A stretch of DNA of 25,042 nucleotides from positions 1 to 25,042 of IMG/VR virus record IMGVR_UViG_3300044701_001469; one strand, 5' to 3'. Shown one piece after another: positions 1-6,291 of this stretch. Positions within the stretch are counted from its first letter, which is position 1; every line of letters starts with the position of its first letter. Under the pieces are notes generated by a model. The model was given only the letters and a program-made list of their open reading frames with translations, did not search any database and had not been told where the DNA came from. The translations under genes and the position numbers were made by a program. Source of the stretch: a virus.

Positions 1-14
1 TAAAAACAAACCTA

Positions 15-410
15 ATGATTAAACTTATTGTATCGGGAAGAGTTGGTGCAGATGCGGAACTTAAAACTGTGGGTGACACAACTGTTTGCTCGTTCTCTGT
101 GGCTCATACTGAAAAGGTTTATGGTCCTAATCCATCAGAAAAGACGATTTGGATTAATTGCAATATTTGGGGAGAAAGAGGGGAAAAATTGAAACCTTAT
201 ATTATTAAGGGAACTTACATTGTGGTTGAGGGATCTGGGGGAGTAAATGCTTATACCATGAAGAGTGGTGAAGCAGCAGCCATTATTAATTGCCGTGTTA
301 GTAGCCTGGAGTTTGGTGGAAAGCCAACAGTAGAAGCTACTCCGCACACCGCTACTCCGCCAGTAGGTAAAGTAACTTTTGAAGGTGTAGATGGAGATTT
401 GCCATTTTAA
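15..410 (+). CDS. ssb: Phage single-stranded DNA-binding protein (SSB)
   Basis: This protein binds single-stranded DNA during phage replication and recombination. The 131-residue product reads as a bacterial-type OB-fold SSB. The N-terminus (about residues 1-105) shows alternating beta strands, with a V-x-G-x-x-x-x-D-A-E-L pattern near the start and an F-S-V-A strand. A short low-complexity linker follows, then the acidic-hydrophobic tip D-G-D-L-P-F that SSBs use to recruit partner proteins. It is slightly shorter than typical bacterial SSB because the linker is short. The start follows an A-rich leader without a Shine-Dalgarno sequence. A strong terminator lies directly downstream. Neighbouring replication and nuclease genes support the role. 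Confidence is high from the fold pattern and the C-terminal tip. Confidence 0.88.
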   Translation: MIKLIVSGRVGADAELKTVGDTTVCSFSVAHTEKVYGPNPSEKTIWINCNIWGERGEKLKPYIIKGTYIVVEGSGGVNAYTMKSGEAAAIINCRVSSLEFGGKPTVEATPHTATPPVGKVTFEGVDGDLPF

Positions 411-446
411 TGCTTTTTTTTGATTGAGAGTAGATAGTGTTCTTAT

Positions 447-475
447 GTAGCCCAGTATGTTCTGGGCTACTTTTT
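447..475 (+). terminator. Rho-independent terminator after ssb
   Basis: A perfect 9-bp stem GTAGCCCAG/CTGGGCTAC (447-455 with 462-470) with a 6-nt loop is followed directly by five T. It ends the unit that contains ssb. Confidence 0.85.
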
Positions 476-525
476 AAAACTAAATCATTATTAATAATTT
501 TAATTAACCTTACAAAATAAATTAC

Positions 526-768
526 ATGAATTTGGAATTTATACTTCAGAAATATCCGGATCAAACATTATTAAAAGCTGACGGATTTGATGACGCTATA
601 ATTGGTATTGATATGTCTTCAATGCGTCTTATATATTCTATAGCACAATGTATTGATATTTTAATGGAAAATATGTCATATGAGGATGCTAAAAAACATT
701 TTTATTATAATATTAGTGGTTGCTATGTGGGAGAACAAACTCCTATTTGGTGTGATGACATTGATTAA
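526..768 (+). CDS. Small conserved phage protein of unknown function
   Basis: This is an 80-residue acidic protein. Its motifs D-G-F-D-D-A-I-I-G-I, S-M-S/Y-E-D-A near the middle, and G-x-Y-V-G-E-Q-T-P near the C-terminus match, from memory, a small uncharacterised family that recurs in phages and plasmids. No catalytic motif is apparent. The start follows an A/T-rich leader after the ssb terminator. A second gene begins 10 bases after its stop, suggesting co-transcription. Its function is unknown. Confidence 0.7.
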   Translation: MNLEFILQKYPDQTLLKADGFDDAIIGIDMSSMRLIYSIAQCIDILMENMSYEDAKKHFYYNISGCYVGEQTPIWCDDID

Positions 769-778
769 AACTAAAATT

Positions 779-1111
779 ATGAATGATTACAAAGAGTATT
801 ATAAGCAACATGATGAAATCAAAGAAAGGATTATTGAAATCTGCCAATTGTTTCATCGCCATGACCCCCGTTTGTATCCAGACATTGCAATGGATGACAT
901 TTTATTTTTTTATGATAACGATGGTCGTATTTGTGTTATAAACTATGGGATGTTTGATTTAGAAACATACTGCATTATAGAAGTTAAATACCTTTCATGG
1001 TCAAATGATATGATTGCAAATGAGATTGTTTCAAGAAGAAAGGAAAGAGAAGAACGCGACAAAAGATATTATGGAGAAAAAAGTAACAATAAAGGAAAAA
1101 GTAAAAAATAG
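779..1111 (+). CDS. Hypothetical protein, charged C-terminus
   Basis: This is a 110-residue protein of unknown function. The reading frame is open further upstream, to an ATG at 680, but that would overlap most of the preceding gene. The ATG at 779 sits after the previous stop with a normal A-rich leader and is preferred. The N-terminal two thirds look globular, with many aromatic and acidic residues. The last 30 residues are highly charged (R/K/E-rich, probably helical or disordered). It is not recognised as any known family. Confidence 0.6.
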   Translation: MNDYKEYYKQHDEIKERIIEICQLFHRHDPRLYPDIAMDDILFFYDNDGRICVINYGMFDLETYCIIEVKYLSWSNDMIANEIVSRRKEREERDKRYYGEKSNNKGKSKK

Positions 1112-1114
1112 TAT

Positions 1115-1122
1115 TATCTTTG
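1115..1122 (+). promoter_or_regulatory. Bacteroidetes-type -7 promoter box TATCTTTG
   Basis: TATCTTTG matches the Bacteroidetes sigma-factor -7 consensus TAnnTTTG. It lies inside a 17-bp sequence (1109-1125) that is repeated exactly at 4368-4384, also in an intergenic position before a gene. The predicted start point, about 1128-1130, coincides with the first base of the hairpin array downstream. No clear -33 TTTG is visible, so this rests on the -7 box and the repeat. Confidence 0.5.
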
Positions 1123-1127
1123 ATTAT

Positions 1128-1225
1128 CCTTTAAACGGAGTGGACGCTGCTTAAAGGAATTGGAACAACACAATATTGTTCTAACCCTTGCCCGATAGAG
1201 TCCACCTATTGGGCATTTTTTTTTT
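1128..1225 (+). ncRNA. Candidate structured leader or small RNA with kissing loops
   Basis: Three hairpins lie in a row. H1 is CCTTTAA/TTAAAGG (1128-1134 with 1151-1157) with a 16-nt loop. H2 is GGAACAA/TTGTTCT (1162-1168 with 1176-1182, one wobble). H3 is GCCCGATAG/CTATTGGGC (1190-1198 with 1206-1214, one wobble), followed by ten T. The H1 loop holds GTGGAC (1140-1145) and the H3 loop holds GTCCAC (1200-1205), a perfect 6-bp complement that could form a kissing interaction. With the -7 box just upstream, the transcript would be about 95 nt. It may be a free small RNA, or a leader that limits expression of the homing endonuclease starting at 1232. No known RNA family is recognised. Confidence 0.5.
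1190..1225 (+). terminator. Rho-independent terminator before the HNH gene
   Basis: This is a 9-bp stem (one G-T pair) with a 7-nt loop followed by ten T (1216-1225). It ends only 6 bases before the ATG of the HNH endonuclease, so it would act as an attenuator of that gene unless read through. Confidence 0.75.
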
Positions 1226-1231
1226 ACAATC

Positions 1232-1717
1232 ATGTCAAAAGAAATTAAACTAACACAAGGTAAGGTTGCAATAGTAGATGATGAGGATTTTGAAGAATTA
1301 GACAAATTAAAATGGTTTGCTGACAAACAGGGAGATAATTACTATGCAGTTCGTAAATCATTATGCATAAATGGCAAATATATAAATCAAAAAATGCACA
1401 GGATAATTACCGGGGACAAATTTGGTGTTCATACAGATCACATCAACGGAAACACATTAGACAATAGACGCAGTAACTTGCGGAATTGTACTCATCAACA
1501 AAATATGTGGAATAAACCTAAATCAAAAGCAAATAAGTCTGGATATAAAGGTGTTTTTTATATGAAATCAAGTAAAATGTACAGAGCAACAATTACTATA
1601 AATGGTAAAACTATTAACCTTGGAACATTTTACTATATAAAACAAGCTGCTATAGCATATAATTTAGCGGCTTCTAAATACCATGGTGAATTTGCTAACT
1701 TAAATAAAATAGATTAA
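1232..1717 (+). CDS. HNH homing endonuclease with AP2 DNA-binding domain
   Basis: This is a free-standing homing endonuclease that makes a DNA break and promotes its own spread between phage genomes. The 161-residue product has an HNH core at about residues 55-95 with H56, the D69-H70 pair, N72/N74, N78 and the S-N-L-R segment at 81-84, as in phage HNH enzymes. A C-terminal AP2-type domain (about 103-158) carries S-G-Y-K-G-V, a L-G-T-F strand and a final A-x-x-Y-H-G-E-F-A-N-L-N. All key residues appear intact. The gene lies between a structured terminator and the replication initiator, whose ATG starts one base after this stop. Insertion there is typical of a mobile gene. No group I intron is recognised around it. 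Confidence 0.88.
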   Translation: MSKEIKLTQGKVAIVDDEDFEELDKLKWFADKQGDNYYAVRKSLCINGKYINQKMHRIITGDKFGVHTDHINGNTLDNRRSNLRNCTHQQNMWNKPKSKANKSGYKGVFYMKSSKMYRATITINGKTINLGTFYYIKQAAIAYNLAASKYHGEFANLNKID

Positions 1718-1718
1718 A

Positions 1719-2642
1719 ATGAACGAAATTAGAGATTTTAAAGGTGTTTGGATAAAAAAGGAAATTTGGTTAAATACAAATTTAACTTTAATAGAAAAGG
1801 TTTTAATTGTAGAAATTGATTCTCTTGATAACTCAGAACGTGGATGTTTTGCTTCTAATGAATACTTATCAAAATTTGTTAATTTATCAGAAGGTAGGGT
1901 AGCAAATATAATTAGCGATTTAAAGAAAAGAGATTTTATAATTCAACTTTTTTTTGATGGTAGGAATAGAGGATTAAGGACTAATAAACATAAATGTGAA
2001 AGCAGCTTTAACGAAAACGTGAAAGCAGAATTCACGAAAACAGTAAAGCAGCCTACACGAAAACGTGAACATAATAATACAGTTAATAATACAGTTAATA
2101 ATACAGATTATAATATATGCGAAAACGAATTTTCGCACACAGAAGATGAGATAAAAAATCCTTTTACAAGGCAAGGTTTCTCTGATTCCTTAGACGCTGA
2201 CAAGGTTAAAAAGAAAGAAAAATTGCGTGAAAAGAAAGAAAAAGCCGAGCCGAAGCAGCCCAGCGACATTTTTGTCGCTTACGAAATGTTCTGCACCTTC
2301 CATGAATCTGTTTCCGCTGCAAAGTATCCCCGTACCCTTAATGGCAATTATATCCTTAATCCAATTGATGCAAGGAATGTAAAGTTGTTATTGGAATGGG
2401 TTGAAAAGATTAATCCGGATAACAAGATGGACAACTTTAAAGTATTTGTACAGGCTGCCTGGATGCTTGATGATAAATATTTAAAGGCTAACTTTAATAT
2501 TGGTTTACTATATAGACAATGCACACAGATTTATGCAAAGGTGCAAAATAGTAATCCAATACTAAGTAAGCAAAAAAAGGAAGAACAGTTAAATGCTGAA
2601 GCTGCCGAGTTTTTGAGAAGTAGATATGGAATTGTAAACTAA
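1719..2642 (+). CDS. Phage replication initiator (winged-helix, lambda O-like organisation)
   Basis: This probably binds the phage origin and starts replication. The 307-residue protein begins with a winged-helix domain (about residues 18-88) of the HTH_36/replisome-organiser kind: a L-T-x-x-E-K-x-x-L helix, a S-N-E-Y-L-S-K-F helix, then a recognition helix around S-E-G-R-V-A-N-I-I-S-D-L-K and a wing. Residues about 90-185 form a polar, Lys/Asn/Glu-rich linker. The C-terminal part (about 185-290) is a compact helical domain. The linker DNA contains four 23-bp iterons, AT-rich repeats and a dyad, a layout like the origin inside lambda gene O. The winged helix is seen in the sequence. The initiator role is inferred from domain layout, the repeats and the replication neighbours. 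Confidence 0.7.
   Translation: MNEIRDFKGVWIKKEIWLNTNLTLIEKVLIVEIDSLDNSERGCFASNEYLSKFVNLSEGRVANIISDLKKRDFIIQLFFDGRNRGLRTNKHKCESSFNENVKAEFTKTVKQPTRKREHNNTVNNTVNNTDYNICENEFSHTEDEIKNPFTRQGFSDSLDADKVKKKEKLREKKEKAEPKQPSDIFVAYEMFCTFHESVSAAKYPRTLNGNYILNPIDARNVKLLLEWVEKINPDNKMDNFKVFVQAAWMLDDKYLKANFNIGLLYRQCTQIYAKVQNSNPILSKQKKEEQLNAEAAEFLRSRYGIVN
1988..2079 (+). repeat. Four tandem 23-bp iterons inside the initiator gene
   Basis: Units begin at 1988, 2011, 2034 and 2057, exactly 23 bp apart. The consensus is ACGAAAACGTGAAAGCAG plus five variable bases. Unit 2 fits fully, unit 1 differs at three core positions, unit 3 at three, and unit 4 matches the first 13 bases exactly. Because 23 is not a multiple of three, each copy is read in a different frame, so the periodicity is not explained by a protein repeat. 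This points to binding sites for the initiator. Confidence 0.8.
2073..2106 (+). repeat. AT-rich 12-bp direct repeats (2.8 copies)
   Basis: AATAATACAGTT occurs at 2073 and 2085 and, minus its last two bases, at 2097. The repeats encode an Asn/Thr/Val linker in the initiator. They lie directly against the iterons and may be the DNA-unwinding element. Since 12 is a multiple of three, a purely coding origin by slippage is also possible. Confidence 0.7.
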
Positions 2643-2656
2643 TAAACTATTATAAC

Positions 2657-2914
2657 ATGAATGACTTAAAGAACATTAAAGAGTTGATTGAATTTATTGA
2701 CTCAAGGATTGGTTTTTACAATCGAAGCCTTAGAGAGGTAGATGAAAAAACACTCTCCGCCTCTATTGACAAAGCCTATTTTTATGGTAATATGTCTGCA
2801 TTGCTTGACATAAGGGATACCATGACCAAGTTATCAAACAACATTGCTAACCCTAACTTATTTAGCCAAGATGAGTACGAACTTACCGGCAATTGCAGCC
2901 AAAACCAATTCTAA
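2657..2914 (+). CDS. Hypothetical protein in replication cluster
   Basis: This is an 85-residue, mainly helical acidic protein. It has no recognised domain. It starts 15 bases after the initiator stop, and its 3' end overlaps the next gene by 44 bases, so the three genes look co-transcribed. Its function is unknown, and a replication role would be guesswork from location only. Confidence 0.6.
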   Translation: MNDLKNIKELIEFIDSRIGFYNRSLREVDEKTLSASIDKAYFYGNMSALLDIRDTMTKLSNNIANPNLFSQDEYELTGNCSQNQF

Positions 2915-3629
2915 TTTAACCCACGTTGAACGCATTGTAAACCATAGGGAGAATAGGATAATGAAAATAGGTTTCCAGGCTGCCTATACCCAGGTTTACA
3001 ATTTGATTACTACATTGTTTCCGATGTATGGCATTGATGGAGCGAAGGAATACTACATGGAAGTTGCAGATCACATTGGAAGAAATTACAAATTACTTGC
3101 ACCCGAAGAAATAAAGACTGCTTTTGAATTGTTTTCGACCCAGCAGTTGGACTTAGATGAAGACATAAAGTTTTACGGGAAGGTCAACTTACACACATTA
3201 GGTAAGATTATAAATGCATATATGCTTTACAGAAATAAGATTACCTACCAAATAGACAAGGAAAAACAGGATAAGTTAGAACAGGAAATACTTGATAAGA
3301 AACGGGAATTGTCAAGTAAGGAATACGACCGTGACTTTGAGAATAAGTTACGAAATTTCCAATCTAATGACTTTAATGACATTCCTATTTACTGGTACGA
3401 CATGGCAGTTAGACTTGGTTACCTTACATGGAAGGATGGAGAGAAAGAGGCATTATGGGAAGAGGCAAAAGAGATTGCTAAGAACCTACCGCCAGACTCG
3501 GACAATGTTTACGACAGAAAAGCACACATGAGAAAAATAGCTGAAGGTAACTTGCCACGAGCAAAGGTCATAGCTTATAAGTTAGCGGTTTACAAAAAAG
3601 TAATTAATTTTACACTTGATGGTAAATAA
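2871..3629 (+). CDS. Probable replication-module protein, possible helicase loader
   Basis: This is a 252-residue soluble protein. The frame is open to an ATG at 2844, but the ATG at 2871 is preferred because it shortens the overlap with the upstream gene and has an A-rich leader. The N-terminal third is helical. A segment near residues 85-130 (E-E-I-K-x-A-F-E-L-F, followed by N-L-H-T-L-G-K-I-I-N-A-Y) resembles, from memory, uncharacterised Bacteroidetes phage replication-region proteins. The middle (about 130-170) is a charged helix, possibly a coiled coil. No ATPase motif is present. Its position after the initiator would suit a helicase loader, like lambda P after O, but no sequence motif proves it. 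Confidence 0.5.
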   Translation: MSTNLPAIAAKTNSNLTHVERIVNHRENRIMKIGFQAAYTQVYNLITTLFPMYGIDGAKEYYMEVADHIGRNYKLLAPEEIKTAFELFSTQQLDLDEDIKFYGKVNLHTLGKIINAYMLYRNKITYQIDKEKQDKLEQEILDKKRELSSKEYDRDFENKLRNFQSNDFNDIPIYWYDMAVRLGYLTWKDGEKEALWEEAKEIAKNLPPDSDNVYDRKAHMRKIAEGNLPRAKVIAYKLAVYKKVINFTLDGK

Positions 3630-4265
3630 ATGCATATGGAAGGTAAATTTGTAAAGAACAAAAGATATTATAGAGATACGGTTTATGAATGGAATCTTCC
3701 TACCGGATCTACTTGCCCATTTGCACTTGAATGCAAGGTTACGGTTGATAGAATAACGGGTAAGTTTGATGTTTATAAAGGTCAGTATAAATGTTACGCT
3801 GCTGCTCCAGAGCGTTTTCCAGCGGTTAGGGAACATAGATGGAGAAACTTTGAATACTGTAAAAATGGCGGCATTCCTGTTATTCCAAAAGATTGTAAAG
3901 CAATTCGAATTCATAGTTCTGGCGATTTTTTCAATCAAGAGTATTTTGATATGTGGCTACAATTAGCAAGGGATAATCCAGGTATTGAGATGTGGGCATA
4001 TACAAAGTCATTAGGGTATTGGGTAAAAAGATTATTTGACATACCAAATAACTTAGTTTTAACGGCAAGTTATGGTGGAAAGCAAGATGATTTAATAGAG
4101 AAATATCATTTAAAAAACGTAATGGTTTACAATGAAATTGATCTTGTAGCAAAAGACAGGCCTATAGATAACAACGATGATTGGGCAAGAAAACCATTTA
4201 TAAACTTTGCTTTATTAGACAATATTAAGTTTTCTAAAAAAGATAAACTACCTAAGACATTGTAA
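3630..4265 (+). CDS. Cys-rich phage protein resembling the Gp88 family
   Basis: The 211-residue product has Cys at 29, 35 and 55 (C-P-F-A-L-E-C, later K-C-Y-A-A), plus C77 and C89. A motif I-R-I-H-S-S-G-D-F-F follows at about 92-101, then W-x-Y-T-K and an L-T-A-S strand. From memory this pattern fits the phage Gp88 family and related Gp37/Gp68-type proteins, whose clustered Cys and barrel-like strands resemble radical-SAM enzymes. Whether it binds an iron-sulfur cluster is not established here. It starts immediately after the preceding stop and is followed by a terminator. A second in-frame ATG lies two codons in. The family link is moderate and the biochemical role is unknown. Confidence 0.6.
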   Translation: MHMEGKFVKNKRYYRDTVYEWNLPTGSTCPFALECKVTVDRITGKFDVYKGQYKCYAAAPERFPAVREHRWRNFEYCKNGGIPVIPKDCKAIRIHSSGDFFNQEYFDMWLQLARDNPGIEMWAYTKSLGYWVKRLFDIPNNLVLTASYGGKQDDLIEKYHLKNVMVYNEIDLVAKDRPIDNNDDWARKPFINFALLDNIKFSKKDKLPKTL

Positions 4266-4291
4266 TTGTCATTCATAAACTTTGGTTTTCG

Positions 4292-4321
4292 AGGTGAGAT
4301 AATTTTGTCTCACCTTTTTTA
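4292..4321 (+). terminator. Rho-independent terminator after the Gp88-like gene
   Basis: A perfect 8-bp stem AGGTGAGA/TCTCACCT (4292-4299 with 4308-4315) with an 8-nt loop is followed by a T run. It closes the replication unit 27 bases after the stop at 4265. Confidence 0.85.
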
Positions 4322-4373
4322 TATTTTTTTTAATTATTTTTATTAAAAATGTACATTGTATTATATTTAGTAT

Positions 4374-4381
4374 TATCTTTG
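4374..4381 (+). promoter_or_regulatory. Bacteroidetes-type -7 promoter box TATCTTTG
   Basis: TATCTTTG fits TAnnTTTG. It lies 20 bases before the ATG at 4402, after a terminator. The 17 bases at 4368-4384 are identical to 1109-1125. A possible ATTG -33 element sits at 4355-4358, with a shorter spacing than usual. It likely starts the unit that runs to the terminator at 5345. Confidence 0.6.
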
Positions 4382-4401
4382 ATTTAATAAAAACCAAAAT
4401 C

Positions 4402-4656
4402 ATGACAGAACAAGAAAGAGATGAAAAAATTGTAGAAATTCTTACAAAGATTTGTATTAATGTACTCGTAAAAAATTTATTTGACAAAAATGGAGATACT
4501 GTAATACAAGAGATCTTAACTGAACTTAATAGAGTACCTGTAGCCGAAGCAAAGGATTATACAAGATGTAATTCTTCGCATAGTTTTTTGCATAAAACAG
4601 CTATGGAATATTTACAAAAAACATTAGCTTTTAAAGAAAAAAACAACCTAAAATGA
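4402..4656 (+). CDS. Hypothetical protein, first gene of a small operon
   Basis: This is an 84-residue, mostly helical protein of unknown function with a charged N-terminus and a single Cys in each half. It is the first gene after the promoter box at 4374. Its stop overlaps the next start (ATGA), a sign of translational coupling. No motif is recognised. Confidence 0.6.
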   Translation: MTEQERDEKIVEILTKICINVLVKNLFDKNGDTVIQEILTELNRVPVAEAKDYTRCNSSHSFLHKTAMEYLQKTLAFKEKNNLK

Positions 4657-4919
4657 ACCAAGCAAGTCAAGATATTTTAGATTACATTGTAGATAATCAT
4701 TTACCCATGCACGACATTTCCGATGAAGGCATAAGTAGGGTTATTGATGCTTTATTTAACTTTAACGACTTACTACCGAAAGAACAAGTGCTTTTTAACT
4801 CTATAATGGCACAGGCAATAGACTTTGAATGGATTGCCATACAGTTAAGTAATTGGCAGGAAGAAGAAGAATTAAAAAGATTAGACGCTCAAAGAGAAGA
4901 TTATTATGACAATCACTAA
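4653..4919 (+). CDS. Hypothetical acidic protein
   Basis: This is an 88-residue, strongly acidic, helical protein of unknown function. It overlaps its upstream neighbour by 4 bases and the next gene by 14, so it is the middle of a three-gene operon. The C-terminus is rich in E, D and Q. No family is recognised. Small acidic phage proteins sometimes mimic DNA or block host enzymes, but nothing specific supports that here. Confidence 0.6.
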   Translation: MNQASQDILDYIVDNHLPMHDISDEGISRVIDALFNFNDLLPKEQVLFNSIMAQAIDFEWIAIQLSNWQEEEELKRLDAQREDYYDNH

Positions 4920-5331
4920 AGGTAAAGTTAAATATGCGGCTGGTGCGCCAAGAGAAGGTCAATACGGTCCTTCTATAAACATTCTTGTCGTGTTTAACGA
5001 TGGCAAGGAAGCAAGGATTTATGGTAAACCTGGAGATCCTATACAGAATTTAAAAGCTGGTGAAATTATTGATGTATTAGATGATAAAGGTAAATATAAG
5101 TATATTGTATCGGAAACAATACCAGCCCCTGCTGGTGTTGCGGTAATTGAGCAGAAAAAACATATTGCCGAACCACAAGATATTGCTGCTATGATATTTG
5201 AAGCTGGTACAATATATAGCCAAGCCTACATTGATATTTATAATAAATTAGCTGCTGAAGGTTTACCTTTAGAACATCTTAGTGCAGCAGCAACTACAAT
5301 ATTTATCCAAGTATCACAAAAAATAAGATAA
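4906..5331 (+). CDS. Possible OB-fold DNA-binding protein
   Basis: This is a 141-residue protein. The first 65 residues look like a small beta barrel: alternating strands with Gly turns, a Y-G-P-S-x-N-I-L-V-V-F strand pair and a G-x-x-I-D-V-L strand, as in OB-fold proteins that bind nucleic acid. A short linker containing A-P-A-P is followed by a helical C-terminal domain (about 85-141). The gene is last in its operon before a terminator and precedes the PD-(D/E)XK nuclease, so a role in DNA replication or repair is plausible. The fold assignment rests on pattern only. Confidence 0.5.
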   Translation: MTITKGKVKYAAGAPREGQYGPSINILVVFNDGKEARIYGKPGDPIQNLKAGEIIDVLDDKGKYKYIVSETIPAPAGVAVIEQKKHIAEPQDIAAMIFEAGTIYSQAYIDIYNKLAAEGLPLEHLSAAATTIFIQVSQKIR

Positions 5332-5344
5332 TGACTCATTTGAT

Positions 5345-5374
5345 GAGGCGGTAGCTGAACTGCCTCTTTTTTTT
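5345..5374 (+). terminator. Rho-independent terminator
   Basis: An 8-bp stem GAGGCGGT/ACTGCCTC (one G-T pair; 5345-5352 with 5359-5366) with a 6-nt loop is followed by eight T. It ends the 4402-5331 operon. Confidence 0.8.
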
Positions 5375-5394
5375 AAAACTTAAAATTAATTACA

Positions 5395-6291
5395 ATGCTT
5401 ACTTTACCACGACCACACCTTTCAATATCCCAGATTAATCTCTGGGAATCCGATCCCTCCGCTTATATGAAGAGGTATTTTCTAAACATACCGGATGCTC
5501 CTTCGCCTATGATGGAATTTGGAAAGCAGTTTGCCAGTGACATTGAGGATTATTGCAAAGGAGAGAAAAGAGAGTTTAATTTTCCTAATAACTTTCTAAA
5601 CGACATATTAATTTATCCTCATGTTGAGCATAAACTGGAGTATGATTTTGGTGACTTTAAATTTCTTGGCTACATTGACAATGCCTCCGAAAAATTTGAG
5701 ATTATCCGTGACTTTAAAACAGGCACTGCTGCCTGGACACAAGATCGACTTGAAAACAGTTTACAAATGCAAGCCTATAGCTATGTAATATTTCAGCAAT
5801 ATGGCATTATCCCTACTTGTTTTATTGATTATTACAAGACAAGGATAAAAGGCAAAAGCATGGAGTGGACAGATGTGCATGAAACATATCAGCACACTTT
5901 TAATATGCAAGACCTTGCTAAAGTAGCACTTCGTATAAGGAAAGCAGCGGAGGAAATAGCGGAAGCCTACGAGCTGCATTGTAATGAGGAATTAGCTGCT
6001 ATTATTAGTCGTTATGTAGAGTATGACAATAGTGTTAAATCTTTAACAGAAAAAAGAGATAATTATAGAAAGCAAATAGAAAAGGAGTTACAGAATAGTA
6101 GGTATATGGTGCAAGTTGATAATAAGGTATTAAGCTATTCTACATATGAGAAGAAGTCATATATTCATAGTCCAGAACTACAAGAAAGGGAAGAGCAACT
6201 GGCAGCACAGAAGAAGCAGGAAATACTTTATGGAGTAGCTACGGAAGAAACAAAGACAATTACATTGCTAACGGTAAAAGATGCAAAGTGA
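5395..6291 (+). CDS. PD-(D/E)XK nuclease (RecB/Cas4-like)
   Basis: This is a 298-residue nuclease of the RecB-like PD-(D/E)XK superfamily, likely acting in recombination or DNA end processing. An N-terminal S-x-S-Q-I-N-L-W segment matches the usual family opening. The core follows: E/F-G-K-Q near 42-46, G-Y-I-D (D95), then I-R-D-F-K-T-G (D106, K108), and Q-M-Q-A-Y-S-Y at 124-130, which corresponds to the Q-x-x-x-Y motif IV. After residue 180 the protein is a long charged helical region. No Cys set for an iron-sulfur cluster, as in Cas4, is evident. The stop overlaps the next GTG start. Confidence 0.75.
   Translation: MLTLPRPHLSISQINLWESDPSAYMKRYFLNIPDAPSPMMEFGKQFASDIEDYCKGEKREFNFPNNFLNDILIYPHVEHKLEYDFGDFKFLGYIDNASEKFEIIRDFKTGTAAWTQDRLENSLQMQAYSYVIFQQYGIIPTCFIDYYKTRIKGKSMEWTDVHETYQHTFNMQDLAKVALRIRKAAEEIAEAYELHCNEELAAIISRYVEYDNSVKSLTEKRDNYRKQIEKELQNSRYMVQVDNKVLSYSTYEKKSYIHSPELQEREEQLAAQKKQEILYGVATEETKTITLLTVKDAK

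Larger units (their letters stand above)
1988..2137 (+). other. Putative phage replication origin
   Basis: Four 23-bp iterons (1988-2079) run into nearly three copies of AATAATACAGTT (2073-2106) and an almost purely A/T stretch (2071-2117). An 8-bp dyad TGCGAAAA/TTTTCGCA with a 4-base centre follows (2118-2137). Iterons, then an AT-rich unwinding region, then a dyad inside the initiator gene is the established arrangement of the lambda origin. The origin call is an inference from that architecture. Confidence 0.7.

Noticed and set aside
680-778. Upstream start for the 779-1111 gene
   Set aside because: It would overlap most of the preceding gene's 3' part in another frame. The ATG at 779 has an A-rich leader after the previous stop.
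1109-1717. Group I intron carrying the HNH gene
   Set aside because: No split host gene is seen around it: the genes on both sides are complete, and no intron core helices were recognised. A free-standing homing gene is simpler.
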